A stretch of DNA of 64,000 nucleotides from Myrica gale (GCA_963930655.1 OZ005603.1:21714201-21778200), one strand, 5' to 3'; positions 48,271 to 60,951 are shown, numbered from the stretch's first letter. Program-made: numbers and translations. The notes: generated by a model not told the origin, from the letters alone.

Positions 48271-49030
48271 TAGGGGTGAAAACTGATCCCTCGGTTCGGT
48301 TTAAACCCCACGCCGACAACCGAATCGAGGAGGTCAGTTTCTGAAAAATAAGGACCGACAACAGGGCTCAGGTCTCTCTAGACCGGCCGGGCCGACCCCA
48401 ATCAGCTTTTGATGGTGTGAGCAAGAAATTAGGAGGGAAAAAATCAAGAGAGATGAAAACTCAAAGCAACAACCAGTCATGAGTCAACCACCGAATCACA
48501 AATGAAGAACAACCAGAATTCACAGCAACATCCACCAAGCACCAACAACCCTCAAAACTCAAAGCAACATCCCAAATCGCAAATCAACAGCCACCGACAA
48601 CCACCAAAACTTAGAGCAAGAACAATCTCCAACAACAACAAAATCGCAACCATCCACAATCAATAACAACCAACTCCTATAAAATCCAAAACGTAGAAAT
48701 TAATAGACCAAGAGAGGGAGAGAGAACATGGTTGAGGGGAGGATCTGTCGATGGTTGGGAAGGTGGGGGCTAAGGCAATATGAGGAAAATGGGGGAGGGG
48801 GGATTTGTGAGGGGGGAAGCGAACCGGGAAATAAATTAAAAGGACTCACACCCCACTAATTAAAAAAAAAAAAGCGAAATTACTTAGACGCCGATTCGAC
48901 GACTTGGGCCCCAAAACCCTGGACCGAACAGAGGCCCAATGTTTTGGGATTTTTGGGCCTAACAGCCGAACCGGGCTGTCTCAGAACCAGAGGGGCCAAT
49001 CGGTTTCCGCCGGTTTTGCTTGGACGAGGT
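48271..49030. mobile_element. hAT-like remnant upstream of the UBC gene
   Basis: TAGGGGTGAAAACTGATCC at 48271 is a typical hAT end, followed by GGTTCGGTTT subterminal motifs. Near 48955-49020 related motifs in the other orientation (AACAGCCGAACCGGGCTG, CGGTTTCCGCCGGTTTT) suggest the opposite end. The terminal ACACCCCTA and an 8-bp duplication are not visible, so that end is lost. Confidence 0.45.
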
Positions 49031-49196
49031 ATGACCTGTTGTGTACCACATAAAGTCATGCCGCCCCTCTCTCTTCTTCTTTCAATCTTTGTCCATATGA
49101 ATCTTTTCTTAGATTGTTCCCGGATCTCTCTCTTAGTCTGGTTTATGTTTTAAGAGTAGAATTTGCATCAAACGAGAATCTAAGAGGGAGCCAATC

Positions 49197-52100
49197 ATGT
49201 CGACCCCAGCAAGGAAGCGGCTGATGAGGGATTTCAAGCGGCTTCAGCAGGATCCACCTGCTGGCATCAGTGGGGCACCACAGGACAACAACATCATGCT
49301 CTGGAACGCTGTCATTTTTGGGTATCTCTTATTCTCTTGTGTTGTTTTTGTTTTCTGTTCCATGATGCGTTTGTGTTTGATTCTCTTCTTGCTTGTTTCT
49401 CTTTAGGCCTGACGATACCCCTTGGGACGGAGGTGGGTAATTCTGAATCCATCTTTTTATCCAGTTTTATGCAGCTGTGCTTTGTTCGATGTGTTTTGAG
49501 GTTCTCTATCGGCTTTAAATTTCCTTAGAACTGCTTATGTCTAGTTTTATTACCGCAAATTTAATGGGTTCAATTGCATGTGGTTCGCTTTTTCTGGTTG
49601 GTTTTGTCTAGATTTGGCTGATAATGACTTTGTTAGTGTATACATTTATTTCCGCATTCCCGTTACAATGTTGGTTTTTTATTGCTGCAATGGTTTTTGT
49701 GTTTCTCCCATCTGCAAAGATGCATTATGTGCCTTTGGAACTGTTTTCTTCTTCTTCTTCTTAGAAGTACCTTTTCTATAACGTCTCAAGCGGAGCAAAT
49801 CAAGGACTGGTAACTTTCTAAACTCCGTTGAACTCGTTATAATACCTAGTTCCAAAAATTTAATGGGTACTTAATGCTCCGTGTGGGACTTTTGAGTATC
49901 CCTCTCCTTCCTTGCTTTATTAGAAAAAAGTGGGTAACCCACTCTCCTTTCTATCATGCTTCGTTTTCTGCTTCCTGAGATGAAAAAAAAAATACGAATA
50001 TCTGTTTCTCATTAAGCCAAGCGTACTAGTACTGTACAGCCCACACTCTAATGTTGCGGTCTTTCATTCCAGTAGATCCTCTCCTTTCTAGCTCCCTCTT
50101 CCTTTCCTCACTTGGAAAGGAAGGTAGACAGTAGTGATGAGTGAGTATAGTAGTTGCAATCTTGCTTTCCCGTGGCCTTTCCAACTTTTCCGTTGGGCGA
50201 GGAGATTTCCCTATGTATTAATGGAGAAAATAAAGGGAAGGCCAGTGCATTTACATTAGTAGAGCTAGCAGCAGATTCTTTAGCACTCGTACCTTCATTA
50301 TGGATTAACTAGCACGAGTAGCGGCTTCAGTAGCTTATCCAGGATACTCCCAGTAGTGGAGGAGGGAAAGCACCAATTGTAGCACCAGTACCAGTATAGT
50401 CTTTTTTTCTTACAATAAGGAAAGGACTGGTACTGAACTAGTAGATACGGTTGAGTCAGTTGTTGATCCAGAAGCAGTAGAAGTGGTAGTAGTATGCCTT
50501 CCATTTCAAGAGCCAGAGACAAGTGATGGCTTAATAGATGGCTTAATTTGCATAATCAACTGGATCTACTGGGTTTATTGTACAGGGAAGAAAGGAAGGG
50601 ATAGATTAATCAATATAAGCAGAAGTTCGCTATTGGCTAGCTTTAGCCTCTTAGATTGAGCTGTAGAGGACTAGGATTAGAACTAGCCTTCGCCCTTACC
50701 TTCCCTGCTGTACCAACTACAAGCAGGGATATTGGATCGGGTTGAAGGGCTGAACCATCCATGTCGGGAATATAGGCTAGAACAAATCCCAACCTACCCT
50801 TCTTTTAGCTGACAACAAGTGGCACTTTAAGCATTAGCCATAATAATACGATTGTCGTTTCGACTCTCCTTCTCAAACTCACCCTCAAAAAGAAATCTGC
50901 TTTCATAAGAGGTTGGAACAAAGTGGACAACATAGCCTTAGCGCAAGACCTTGCGCATCGAATGGTATTGAAGTTTGGCTGTGAGCCTCAGCTTGTGTTA
51001 AAGTTGAGGTTTCTTAAACTTTGAACTATCCTAAATGGAATTTTCTTCTCTAGACCCGAACCAAGTTGGGCTTCTCCACAAAAATAATTTAGCCATCATC
51101 ACACATGCCTCCTCAGACATAGTCAGACAAGCCATTCCATGTACCAAAGAACTTCTATTGTTAACTTGTTGGCAACGATGATGTCAAGATAGTGGTGAAG
51201 AAAAACTGATTAAAACTGATTGACTAGGTCAGCCGCTTGGTGGTGTGGTACATAGTAGGTTTAGTACTCCCCAGCTAGTCTTTCAGAAGTTAAATAGTCT
51301 TTTACAAGGGCGTTTGCATTACCTCAATCATAAGATGTAGTAGGTCAGATCGTGAGTGAATAGAAAATCTGAAGTAGCTGTTCCAACTGAAATCCATAAA
51401 ATAATTGTTCCATCTCTACTTGGAGTATCTTTTTAGTGCTAGCTGAACATAAACATGGCACAATCAAGAGTGAAGCTATAGACAAAAAAAGGATCTTCTT
51501 CGTAAAGGGAAGAGACTTGATTTGAAACTCCTGTATGTTCATCCCAGGTCTAATATTTCGGATATATGGTATCAGACTGAACAATCTGTTCAATTGAATT
51601 CAATAATCTTTACCTTATCCTTCTAAACACATTCAGTTTCATAAGAATATTGAACTCAATGGCTTGGGGGAAACGATTAATAAGATAAGAGAACAAATTC
51701 CTTCCATGGGATAAGAAACTTGAGCATTGATGAACTTGAGAGAGTGTTCCAGAATCTGAGGAAGCGATTAGTAGGGAAGAAATTGGGCTGGTCGTTGTCC
51801 TTGTGCTAGCTGCACGAAGTGTGCTGTTGACTCAATGATAGTGAGAAAATATGAATTAGTCTTCTTTTGTTCGCTTTTCCGCACTTTTTGCTGATCTTCT
51901 GTTGGAAGTTGGGCATACTTATTGGGTAACACATCTCATAAATCACAGTTTAGCGCTCTATGCTCACATATGAATCAAAAGAACACAGTTAAAACCTAAT
52001 GGTTTCTGTGACCAAATAACCTGAAAATTTTCAGTTTACAGACTCATCTTTAATAAAGTTTGAGTTGCACTTAGGAGAACTCTGGAAAAAGGTGAATTGG

Positions 52101-55100
52101 GGTTTGCTAAGACATTGCGCTGAATGTGAATAAGCAAGGTTAATTTTGTAAATCATCATGTTGCCAGAAAGCTATTTTGTCGAGTTGGACAAAATGTAGA
52201 ATATTGACTGATTTCTAGCATTATCTACATAGTTATGTGCATCTGCTGGGTTATTTTTAGGGAGAGGAATGATAGATGTTTCGAGAATACCTTTTTGTCT
52301 TTAGAGGGGTTAAGGGGAAAGTTGTTGAGTACTCTTTTTCTTTGGGTCAATGCTGTGTTGGGCAGTCCTTTTACTGATGTTTTTGATTTTATTAGCTTTG
52401 TAGCTTGTATGGATTAGGTTTTCAGTATAGCTCTTTGTACTGTTACCTCCTTTGGTTTTTCAATAAAGCTTTTCTTACTTATAAAAAAAAGAAATTAATA
52501 TATTGATCTTACTTATAAAAAAATATATATGGCTGGAGTTCTTTTTTTTTTTTACTTTTCTTTTCCCTTTTCTCATTGGTAAGTTATTCCCACAATCAGT
52601 GGGTTTTGAGTTCTTGATTTTGTCGTTCACCCCATTCTTACAGAAGAGGTGCCATTTTAGATAAAGACGATTGGCTACATATGCATAAATTTTATTTATT
52701 TGCTTATTTATAGATGAGTAATAGTTTTGAGGCCGAGAGAGAACTTTCTCGTTGGTAAGTTATGCCCGTAGTCGGTGGGTTTTAAACTCTTGATTTCATC
52801 ATTCGCCCCATTCTTACAAAGGTGCCATTTTAGATGAAGAACATAGGCTACATATGCATAGCCTTTATTTATTAGCATTTGTATATGGGTATTGGTTTTG
52901 GGGCCTAGAGATAAATTTCGTGTAAATACAACAAAACCCTGTTGGCTAGCTTGTACCAGGGTATCAAACTACTTCATGTGCTTTTGATTTAACAGTACTT
53001 ACTTTGGGTTGAACATTAAATATGTTCTTTGACGAGGCCAAGTAAGTTGGAACTGGAACCAAACTAATTCATTAACAAGCAAATTGGAATAGCAAGTTTG
53101 TTGCCATCAACTATATAATTGAAGAACATTGTTGCCCTATGCTTTTTGGCTAATGCCATTTGGAAGATGATTCCCCCTTGTATTTGGTGGTGCTTATGGA
53201 GAGAGCGTAACAGTAGATGCTTTGAACAGTAGATGCTTTGAGGACTATTCTTTGTCGTTGGATAGGTTGCAGCATTTTTTTGGTGCAAACCCTTTTTTTT
53301 GGGTCAATGCAGTGTTGGGTAGCCCTTTTTTTAGACTTTCAGGATTTCCTTAGTTATTTCTCTTGTTTGGTTTAGGTGATTTTGGTAGTCTCTTGTACTG
53401 TTATCGCTTTAATCAATACATTTGCTTACTTATCAAAAAAAAAGTTGTTGCCCTATGCTTAAAAGAATAATTAATAATTGGGAACTTAACCATTGAAACT
53501 CAAGGACTTTTGACAGAAGAGTATTACTGTAGAACTGATACTATATTGAAACTGCGACGGACATTAGGACCGTGGATTGTGAGACAGATACACAATGATC
53601 GGAAAATCCAGTTTCTTTTATTCATAAAGAGAAGAATCTTGGAGGTGGTGCACTCTTTGTCACAGGGATTTATATCCACTCTCCACACTTGTTTATGGCA
53701 ACCAGAAACCCTCAAATATTACATGGTGACTTGAGATGAGAAGAAAAATTTTTAGATAAGAAAACCTAACAAGATTTAGTAAGTGCAAGCAAGTGGAAGT
53801 GGTACCATGGGTATTTCCAATATGCAAAGCATTTCTTTGCTTCACGTCATACTTCGTACCAATTATAGGTGCAAGGCTATGTGTTAGGTTCTACAATTTG
53901 AAACTTCCCCAAGACTTTAGTAATCTTGGCCTGGCTAGTGCCCTGGAAGTGGATGGAAATACTGTAGTTTGAAGCTTTATCTTTGATGAGAACGAAGGAG
54001 AGAGAGAGAGAGAAGTCGACTTCTCTTCCTCCTCTCCTACCACCTCGCCCCCCCCTTCTCTTCCCGCAACGAGCGCAACCCTCGTGTGAAGAGAGAGGAA
54101 GTTGACAGGGGTGATGGGAAGATAGAGGAAGTTGACATCTTCTACTTCTCTTTTTGTTGACTCTTCTATTTCATTTTACCATTGCGACAATGTTAAAGTT
54201 TCTCATGCCAGGTGGTTGGCTTAGGATTTTTGGTAGACCATGCTGCTTGAGTTTGCTGTGATTCAAGGATTATACAATGACTCCGTAGTAAAAGGTATTA
54301 GCTTTTGTGTCCTGAAGACTTGTTTAACAGGGTTCTTGGAATTTCTAGTTCTTACAAATACATGAGAGGTGCATGCGTGTATATGCACTGCTATACCATC
54401 AATGCTGAAACCTCTTGCTAGCAACATTTGGGGCAGAATGTTCAGCTGCGAGGTTTACAGTGGGGTCTGTTTTACATACCCATAGTCCTCTTCTGTCCTT
54501 TTCTTTTGGGTATGTTTAATCTAAACCCTTAGTTGAGGATAGTTAAAAACCTTGGTTAAAGCTTAGTTCATCTCGAAATAGGACCTGAACCTCGGTGATC
54601 TATCCATGACCAGGAGGATACTTACTGTTACGGGCTGTGGTCAATGGGGAGGTTTTGACATAAAGTTTAGTCTGCTTTTGTACTGATTAAATTTTAGGCA
54701 CTTTTGAATTGTTATCATTAAACAATGTGGATAAAATCTTGTCAGGAAAATTTTCTGAGGCTAGAAATAATGATTACATAAATGAAATTCAAGGTTTGCC
54801 GGTTGTGGATCTAAACTAGAAGACAGATTATATATTAGGAGGGAAAGGGAATATTTGTGTTGCTTGGTTGTTAATTCCCATTTGCAACACTTCTTTATTT
54901 TACTCTTTTATATATGTTTTGATTGAACCATCTGAGCCTCTTCTTGGGCTTTCTCAGGTACGTTCAAGCTGATTCTGCAATTCGTAGAGGATTATCCAAA
55001 TAAGGCACCAACTGTGCGGTTTGTCTCACGGATGTTTCACCCAAATAGTATGTCTTTTTTTTAAACATGAAGATTATCCAACCTTCAGCCTATGAGAGAT

Positions 55101-56413
55101 TGCTTGCTAGTGTTATATTGAAGTTTTGTAGTAATTTATGCCTCTTTGTATTTATACTTGGTTTGTGGGTTTTAGTGGTGATCACCGTTAGGAGCTGACT
55201 GTGTGTCAGTGTGTTTTGTTCAGTTTATGCAGATGGAAGCATTTGCTTGGATATTTTACAGAATCAGTGGAGTCCTATATATGATGTTGCAGCTATACTC
55301 ACTTCTGTTCAGGTGAAATTCGCCCCCAGTTTTAGTTGGAAGAATTGTAGTGTCTTGTTGATGACTTTCTGAAAGATGTTCTGTGAGTTTTATGCAACTT
55401 GGCTTTTGTAATTGAGGACTTGCGGGGGATGTCTGTTTGTGTTGAAAGACATATCAAGAAGTTAGTCTGGTTGGACAGACTTCAAGCTTTCCTCTATTTA
55501 TCTTTGTTTGGTTAGATGGACTCATTCAGAAACCTCATGAAAAAAGATAATGGTGGAATTCAAGCGCAAATTATATTGCATGTTGCAATTGAGTTACTTC
55601 CTTTAGAGTAGTGATCACATGTTATATCTTCTGGAGGATCCAGCAAAATTCAAAGAGCTTCTAGGGTCACTGGGTCTTTTTCTGATCAATAAGTTTGCGA
55701 AGTTTGAGCTTCACTGTCAGTGTATATAGATGCTCATTTAATATGAGTAGTGGATTTTCTCTGGAATTTTCATTCCAGTTGGAGGCTATCTTGCGTATCT
55801 TAAAACATAAGGACATCTAACTACTGGTGTTTTCTTAACATTGCATTCAACTGGACGATGGAATAATGTGATTTGGATACATGCATCCTTTCTAATGGGC
55901 TTCTTTGACTTGCATAAGAGCAAATTATATTTGTGTAGCTGACATTATTATATAATATTGGGTTGGTTATATCTTGGACATCTGAATTGACCTGAATTCC
56001 ATCCTTTTCCTGCTTTAAACTCCACCCATTAGAAAAAAGATAATATTATAATGATACTGCTATGTCTCGTTTTGGAAGGCATTACTACTGTTAACTTGCT
56101 CACCAGAATGCTGCAGAATCTCTGGTTTCTTTGTTTCTCTCTTTTTTCCCCTACTATTTCCTCTGTTCAAAACTTATTTTGGTTACTTGTATTCCTGTCC
56201 TGAGATCCCAATTTTTCTGTATCCTATCTGCGTGTGATTCTATGTGCGAATGTTAACAAGCTATATTCATTACACTTTCTCCAGTCGCTGCTCTGTGATC
56301 CAAATCCAAACTCTCCTGCAAACTCTGAAGCAGCTCGCATGTTTAGCGAGAATAAGCGGGAATACAACCGAAGGGTGCGTGAAATAGTGGAGCAGAGCTG
56401 GACAGCTGACTGA
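49197..56413 (+). CDS. UBC2: RAD6-type ubiquitin-conjugating enzyme E2 (UBC2-like)
   Basis: Five exons: 49197-49321, 49407-49432, 54958-55047, 55224-55312 and 56285-56413. They sum to 459 nt, or 152 aa, exactly the plant UBC2 length, and all junctions obey GT-AG. The product is a single UBC fold starting [20 protein letters not shown]. It has the HPN motif at residues 78-80 and the catalytic Cys88 in [11 protein letters not shown], and ends [14 protein letters not shown]6-class E2s pass ubiquitin to substrates such as histone H2B and PCNA, working with RING E3s in chromatin and DNA-damage tolerance. Exon 3 encodes Ile56, Val60 and Ala67 where the plant proteins I recall have Ser/Thr, Ser/Thr and Pro; Ala67 falls in the usual YPNKPP motif. 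Intron 2 is 5.5 kb and filled with foreign DNA. The start is fixed by the invariant N-terminus. Confidence 0.95.
50030..51880. other. Possible mitochondrial-derived DNA in UBC2 intron 2
   Basis: This part of intron 2 has a balanced base composition unlike the AT-rich flanks, and text resembling plant mitochondrial intergenic DNA (for example CTATTGGCTAGCTTTAGCC near 50630). A minus-strand 82-codon frame at 51345-51593 has a hydrophobic segment ([16 protein letters not shown]) but matches no mitochondrial gene I can name. This is a composition-based guess; a decayed transposon is the alternative. Confidence 0.4.
52230..52490 (+). mobile_element. LINE 3' end (5'-truncated) in UBC2 intron 2
   Basis: The frame at 52235-52417 ([20 protein letters not shown], then [12 protein letters not shown]) matches the C-terminal tail of plant L1-like ORF2, which has W..WRERN.R.FE. 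It is followed by a short 3' UTR with AATAAAGC and an A-rich tail at about 52482-52494. Confidence 0.75.
53160..53445 (+). mobile_element. Second LINE 3' end in UBC2 intron 2
   Basis: This is related to the copy at 52230. Frames read [14 protein letters not shown] and [12 protein letters not shown], then a 3' UTR with AATCAATACATTTGCTTACT and an A-run at 53434-53443. AACAGTAGATGCTTTGA is directly duplicated around 53208-53240. Same strand as the host gene. Confidence 0.72.
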
Positions 56414-57430
56414 AACCCCAAATTAAAGAACCAGCAACCTGTCTTATTCTGAGAAACAGAGGAAGTAGTGTTGGTTTTGTTGGACGTAAAGGTTCACTAA
56501 AAAGTGTACTCTATATTTGCTTTTTTGCATGCCCTGGTTCTTTATGATTTCTGCCTTTTAGACAGCTCCGCTTGAACAATTTGGTTTTTTTTTTTCTGAT
56601 TGTTCTTCTAGCCTTCATGTCTTCGAATATTCCCCTTGTAGCATCTGTATATAAAGTGATGTTATAGTTTCAATGTCTTATGTATATGATAAGAGTTCAC
56701 TAAACTCCTTGATTTCATTTATTCTATGTCGTTTACTGGTTAATGTAGAAGCGTAACTACGTGATGGATGCGCAGAGTATACATAGTTGGTCAACTTTGT
56801 TTCTGGAACACCAAATATAATTCCCTGCATTCTGTTGACATCTTGCCTAGAAAACACGGGCAAATTTAAAACAATGCAATGGCTCATCATGCTTGCGGGG
56901 ACATTAGAGATTCCCCCTTCCAGACCCTTGTACCACCAGGGTAGGAAGCATTTCCACTGCGACCTTACTCCATGCAGGCTGTTCTTGAGATTCTGGTTTT
57001 GTATCTGTGTACTTTCATAACGTCCTGTACCCCAAGTTCTTCTCATATTGAATGCAAAGAAATAAAGAAACATATGTATATCTGTTCAGATGAGAAGGGA
57101 ATTGAAGATAAGAGTGGGTTGGGGAATTAGGGGGAGAAGAGGTTCAAACAGACTGAATACATTTAGTTTTTTTATCAACCTTAGGCACCATAGATACAAG
57201 TGAAATGTATTCAATATCAACCTTCGGCACCACAGATACAAGTGATCTCGTTCAAAAGGAAAATTCTGATCTCTGGCAGTGACTACCAATGAAGACGCCA
57301 AGACGGGCAGGAGAGATTTGTTGGCTAGCGAGATCAGAATCTCCTTTGGTTTCGTTCCAAGACAGATTATCGATTCTCTGAGAAGGAAATCACTATAGTA
57401 GCTGTTCTTTTCCGTTTTTCTCTGGTTCTT
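56414..57430 (+). other. 3' UTR and downstream flank of the UBC2-like gene
   Basis: The first few hundred bases should be the 3' UTR. A short direct repeat occurs at about 57180-57240 (TACAAGTGAAATGTATTCA-type and CACCACAGATACAAGTGA). No other gene was recognised before the LINE. Confidence 0.4.
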
Positions 57431-57439
57431 AGATTTGTG

Positions 57440-59475
57440 CAGCTCCGGCCTTCTGTTGATGCCGTTCGACTTCATGTTCATCGGCGCTGGAGTTCGAAGG
57501 AAGTTCCGATTATTGGTGGTACGTCACATATTTGTTTGAATTATGAGCGAAGAGGATTTCATACGTGCTTGGGCAATCTCGCAACATCAACGGTTTTCCT
57601 AGGTGGACTCCCAATTTTGACCCAAACTTTGAATCACCTCTCATTCCCCCGTTTCGATTTTCTTGCCTGGATTACTCATTCAATATTTTCAGGAATCATA
57701 TTTTCGTATGTTTGCTAATGTTACTGGTCCATCTGCTAAAATGGATAATCTACTCATGTTATTTCTCGACCGTCTGGTGCTCGAATTTGTGTAAAAGTGG
57801 ATGTTTATACTCCTTTGCCAAACCAGTTTTCGTTTGATGTTGCGGGTGCCAAGTGTAGATGGCAGGATATCATCACCTTGGAAATAGAATTAAAATTACT
57901 TGTCTTGTGAACCACAAGAAGAAAGATGTTGAGATCGCTAAGATTCATGATAGAGTTAAGGGTAAGCGTGGTCGGGGGATCCTCCTCGTAAGATTTATAG
58001 AGAAAAAGAGAAAACTTCAAAAAAAAAAAGTAAAATCCAATAATCTATTGGCCGGGGAGGTTCAACAACTAATGTTTTAAGAGATGGAGCCTCGTGGAGG
58101 GGCTGATGACAGCAACATTGATCAGGTGATGGTGGACAACGATGCAAATGTGATTCTTACATCTTAGGGTCAGGGAACGGAAATTCTGATCTTTCAAGAT
58201 CAAACTGTTGGTCTTGAGCCTTCTGTGAGGAAGGACTCAACAATTCCTAATGATGTGGCCTCTCCAAAGTTGGTGACAATGCTGGTGATTGAAAATTTCA
58301 CTTTTCAAGAAACGACTAGTCCCTGGATGATTTGGAAAATTTTGGACTTATCAAGGAGGGATAAATGGTTGGACAGTGATCTCGGAAAAAGGTAGAAAAA
58401 ATTTGAAGATGGGGTGCACCGGAGTTGTTGGAAGGAAAAGCTGGAGATCTGAGCTCCATTCAATCTGAGTCTCCTTCGGCTACTAGAGATGTGATTCTAT
58501 TGATAGCTTGACACTCTTAAAATAATGATAACGCTTATTCTTCTGATTCAGATTTAAACTTACCTCTTCAAGCATTGAAGGCAGTGACTAAACAGAAGGG
58601 GATAGTATCCATAGGGGCGAATGCCTGATCAATTAAACGTCTCCAATGACGAGCTCTTTTCTTGTTTGGAACATGAGAGGTCTTGGGCCTTCTCGGAGGA
58701 ACTTGATTTCTTTAGTTAAAAAATATCTTCTTGGGATTGCTGTGGTTACTGAACCTTTTGCTTTTTTATCGTCTATGTTTTCGTTTGTTTTTTTGTTTTT
58801 CTTTTCTAGGAAACGAACAAGTATATTAAAAATTGAGAAGTACAGCCGTTACAAAATTGAAAACCGCCCAAAGGCCAACGAAAAACCTAAACGGACCAAA
58901 AGGCCCTACAATAAGCCACAAGGGCTGGAACCACAACACAACAACCACAAAGATTGGAACACAACCAACCCATCGCACATGGCAACGTCGGTTTCCGCTG
59001 GAAGAAAGGTGTTTAAAACAACGATCCGACTCCTTCAGAAAAATCATCAAACAAGCACCCGCTGTAACGAAGGCAGAACGGAGCGTGTCCTCCAAAAATC
59101 GGTCAAGCCAGCCAAAAGGAAGGTGAAAAGGACTAGGCGCGCGAGATCCACGCGCGCGACCTCCAAAGTGGAAACAGGGCTCTAACCTCCTTTGATTTCG
59201 AAAAAATAACCAAAAAATTGGCCGAAAATGCCTAGAAAAAAGCCGGAAAAGGGCACATAGGCCCCGGAGAAAGACAGGAAAGAGGCCAACGCTCCTCCCC
59301 TGATCGGGAAGGGGTTGGGGTAGAAAAAAGGGAAAGAAGGAGGGGAAATTCTAGAGAGAAGGATGAGCCTCTCTCTCTAGAATCAGTTATGTGGGGGAGA
59401 TGGATATTGTGATTAATTTATATGTTTTCGTTTGTTAATTGTATTAATTTGCATAACTACCACTAGATTGAACCA
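57440..59475 (+). mobile_element. LINE (L1-like) with ORF1 and the start of ORF2
   Basis: ORF1 remnants (57560-58080) read RWTPNFDPNFESPLIP, then a frame-shifted ARICVKVDVYTPLP-type block and WQDIITLENRIKITCLV, matching the DUF4283 domain of plant LINE ORF1. ORF2 begins at 58646 with MTSSFLVWNMRGLGPSRRNL, the first strand of the endonuclease. At 58790 it is broken by an insertion (58790-59420) and resumes at 59437 for about 40 bp. RT and tail are absent. Many stops are present. Confidence 0.78.
58790..59420 (-). mobile_element. Retro-insertion with a 16-bp TSD and poly-T left end
   Basis: Perfect duplications TATGTTTTCGTTTGTT flank it at 58774-58789 and 59421-59436. The left end is T-rich (TTTTTTTGTTTTTCTTTTC), so on the minus strand the insert ends in an A-rich tail, as target-primed retrotransposition gives. 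A minus-strand frame at 58826-59095 is hydrophobic at its end (VVVLWFQPLWLIVGPFG) and may be the LINE ORF2 tail or just the body of a 631-bp 5'-truncated element. The family is not identified. Confidence 0.85.
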
Positions 59476-59479
59476 AAAG

Positions 59480-60600
59480 AAAGCATCAATCTACTCGAAT
59501 ATGTTAATAATTGTAGCAATATAGACCGGGCCTGCTTCCCATTCATTCTTTTATAAGGATGCTCTCATATTTCCCCTAATCTTAAGAATCCAAAGCTTAA
59601 GCCAAATTTGAGGCTAGAATAGAGGGGAATAAATAATTTCAGTAGCCAAGCAAGTCTATAACCACAATAAGGATACCCCCTGACATCATCGTTAATAGAG
59701 GCCTAATAATAAGAAAGGGTCATATAGCACTAACACAGTCAATCCAGGGTGAATCTCATAGAACAGTCAATCTCCCCGAGGCATAATAATATGAAAGGGC
59801 CATATTCAAGCAAGATAGAGGGCGACCGATTGACCAGGCAAGTCCGCAAGAGAGTAGAGTGAAGTGAGGCGAAGAAGGTCCTTTGTTGTCTCGAATGGAA
59901 TCCCTTCTTTTCTTCTTTGATCGTTAGACCATTAGGCGATTCCTCCTATTTCCCTCCATCTCTTAACAAAAATCTAAAGCGAGGCTTTAGGGCGGATTTG
60001 GCTCAAGATAGAACAAGAGAATGGTTGTGGGAGCTGGGAGCTGCCTATCAAAACGAATGAATAGATTGAAACTAAGTTGAGGCACGAGATCAGATCAGAA
60101 GAAAGGGATGAGACGGCTGGAAGGAGAGTAAAACGCTTAGGCCCAAAATAGTTCTTGCATAGCTAGATGTGAAAGAAGAAAGGGGATCAAAAGTGAGGTG
60201 GCTTAGGCCTCATATGAGGAGATGGCCAAAGAGACTATCTTATTTCTTCTTATCTGTCTCCTAGCAAGGAGAATCAGAACTACTTGAGTTGATAATTTAC
60301 CATTCCTTGAAAGCTAGTGAATACTAGAGCCAGCGAAACGGAAGCTACTAAAGCATAAACTGGTCGTTTTTCCTTCCCCACGAGGAACAATAAGAACATG
60401 TGCTTACCATAAGAGTTTGTTAATCAACCACTTGCACTTTTTGACTTCCTTAACTTCCTTCACTTTAACTAGCTACCTTATGTAATGTAAAAAAACAAAA
60501 AACCGAGGAAAATAACGACAAGTAGAAACGAACAAGGCCTTAGATAGGACAGGTTCACACCTCACAAGAGACAGATGCAAGTGCGCTAGTCGGTCTTACA
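59480..60600. other. Possible mitochondrial-derived DNA (NUMT)
   Basis: Purine-rich, balanced composition with no plant transposon motif. The phrasing resembles plant mitochondrial spacer DNA, with short near-repeats such as AATAATAAGAAAGGG and AATAATATGAAAGGGCCATA at about 59705-59805. No mitochondrial gene was identified, so this rests on style alone. Confidence 0.35.
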
Positions 60601-60610
60601 GACAGGGGAC

Positions 60611-60888
60611 TGTCAGAATGGTTGAATGTCCCTATGTGGAGAAAGTTTTCATTATACAGAAGAGTTGTACAATGTGTCTTTCCTAAAAATATACGATTAC
60701 AAACACAAATTGATCTGTGTATTGAAAGCTATTAATGACCTATTAACTGTACCGGATATCTACTAAGATATTTATGGTAAACCTATATGCAGTAAGCTAT
60801 TAGCTATACAACTTTGGTGACATTTAATGTTGGCCAACACCTAACCAAGATCAAATATGGTATGCAATATATTGACATTATACTGACA
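60611..60888 (-). repeat. 3' LTR (278 bp) of a copia element
   Basis: It begins TGTCAGAATGG and ends TATACTGACA on the plus strand, so the ends form TGTCAG...CTGACA. Read on the minus strand, a purine tract AAGGGGGA directly precedes its start at 60888. The plus-strand left flank is GGGAC. Confidence 0.7.
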
Positions 60889-60951
60889 TCCCCCTTAAAT
60901 TGATACGAAGGGATTAAAAAGCAGCAATTTGCTGATAAGAAAATGATGTCT

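Noticed and set aside
58646..59185. 179-codon frame starting with an endonuclease-like segment
   Set aside because: It is a chimera: LINE ORF2 start followed by an unrelated inverted insertion at 58790, with the 16-bp duplication marking the join.
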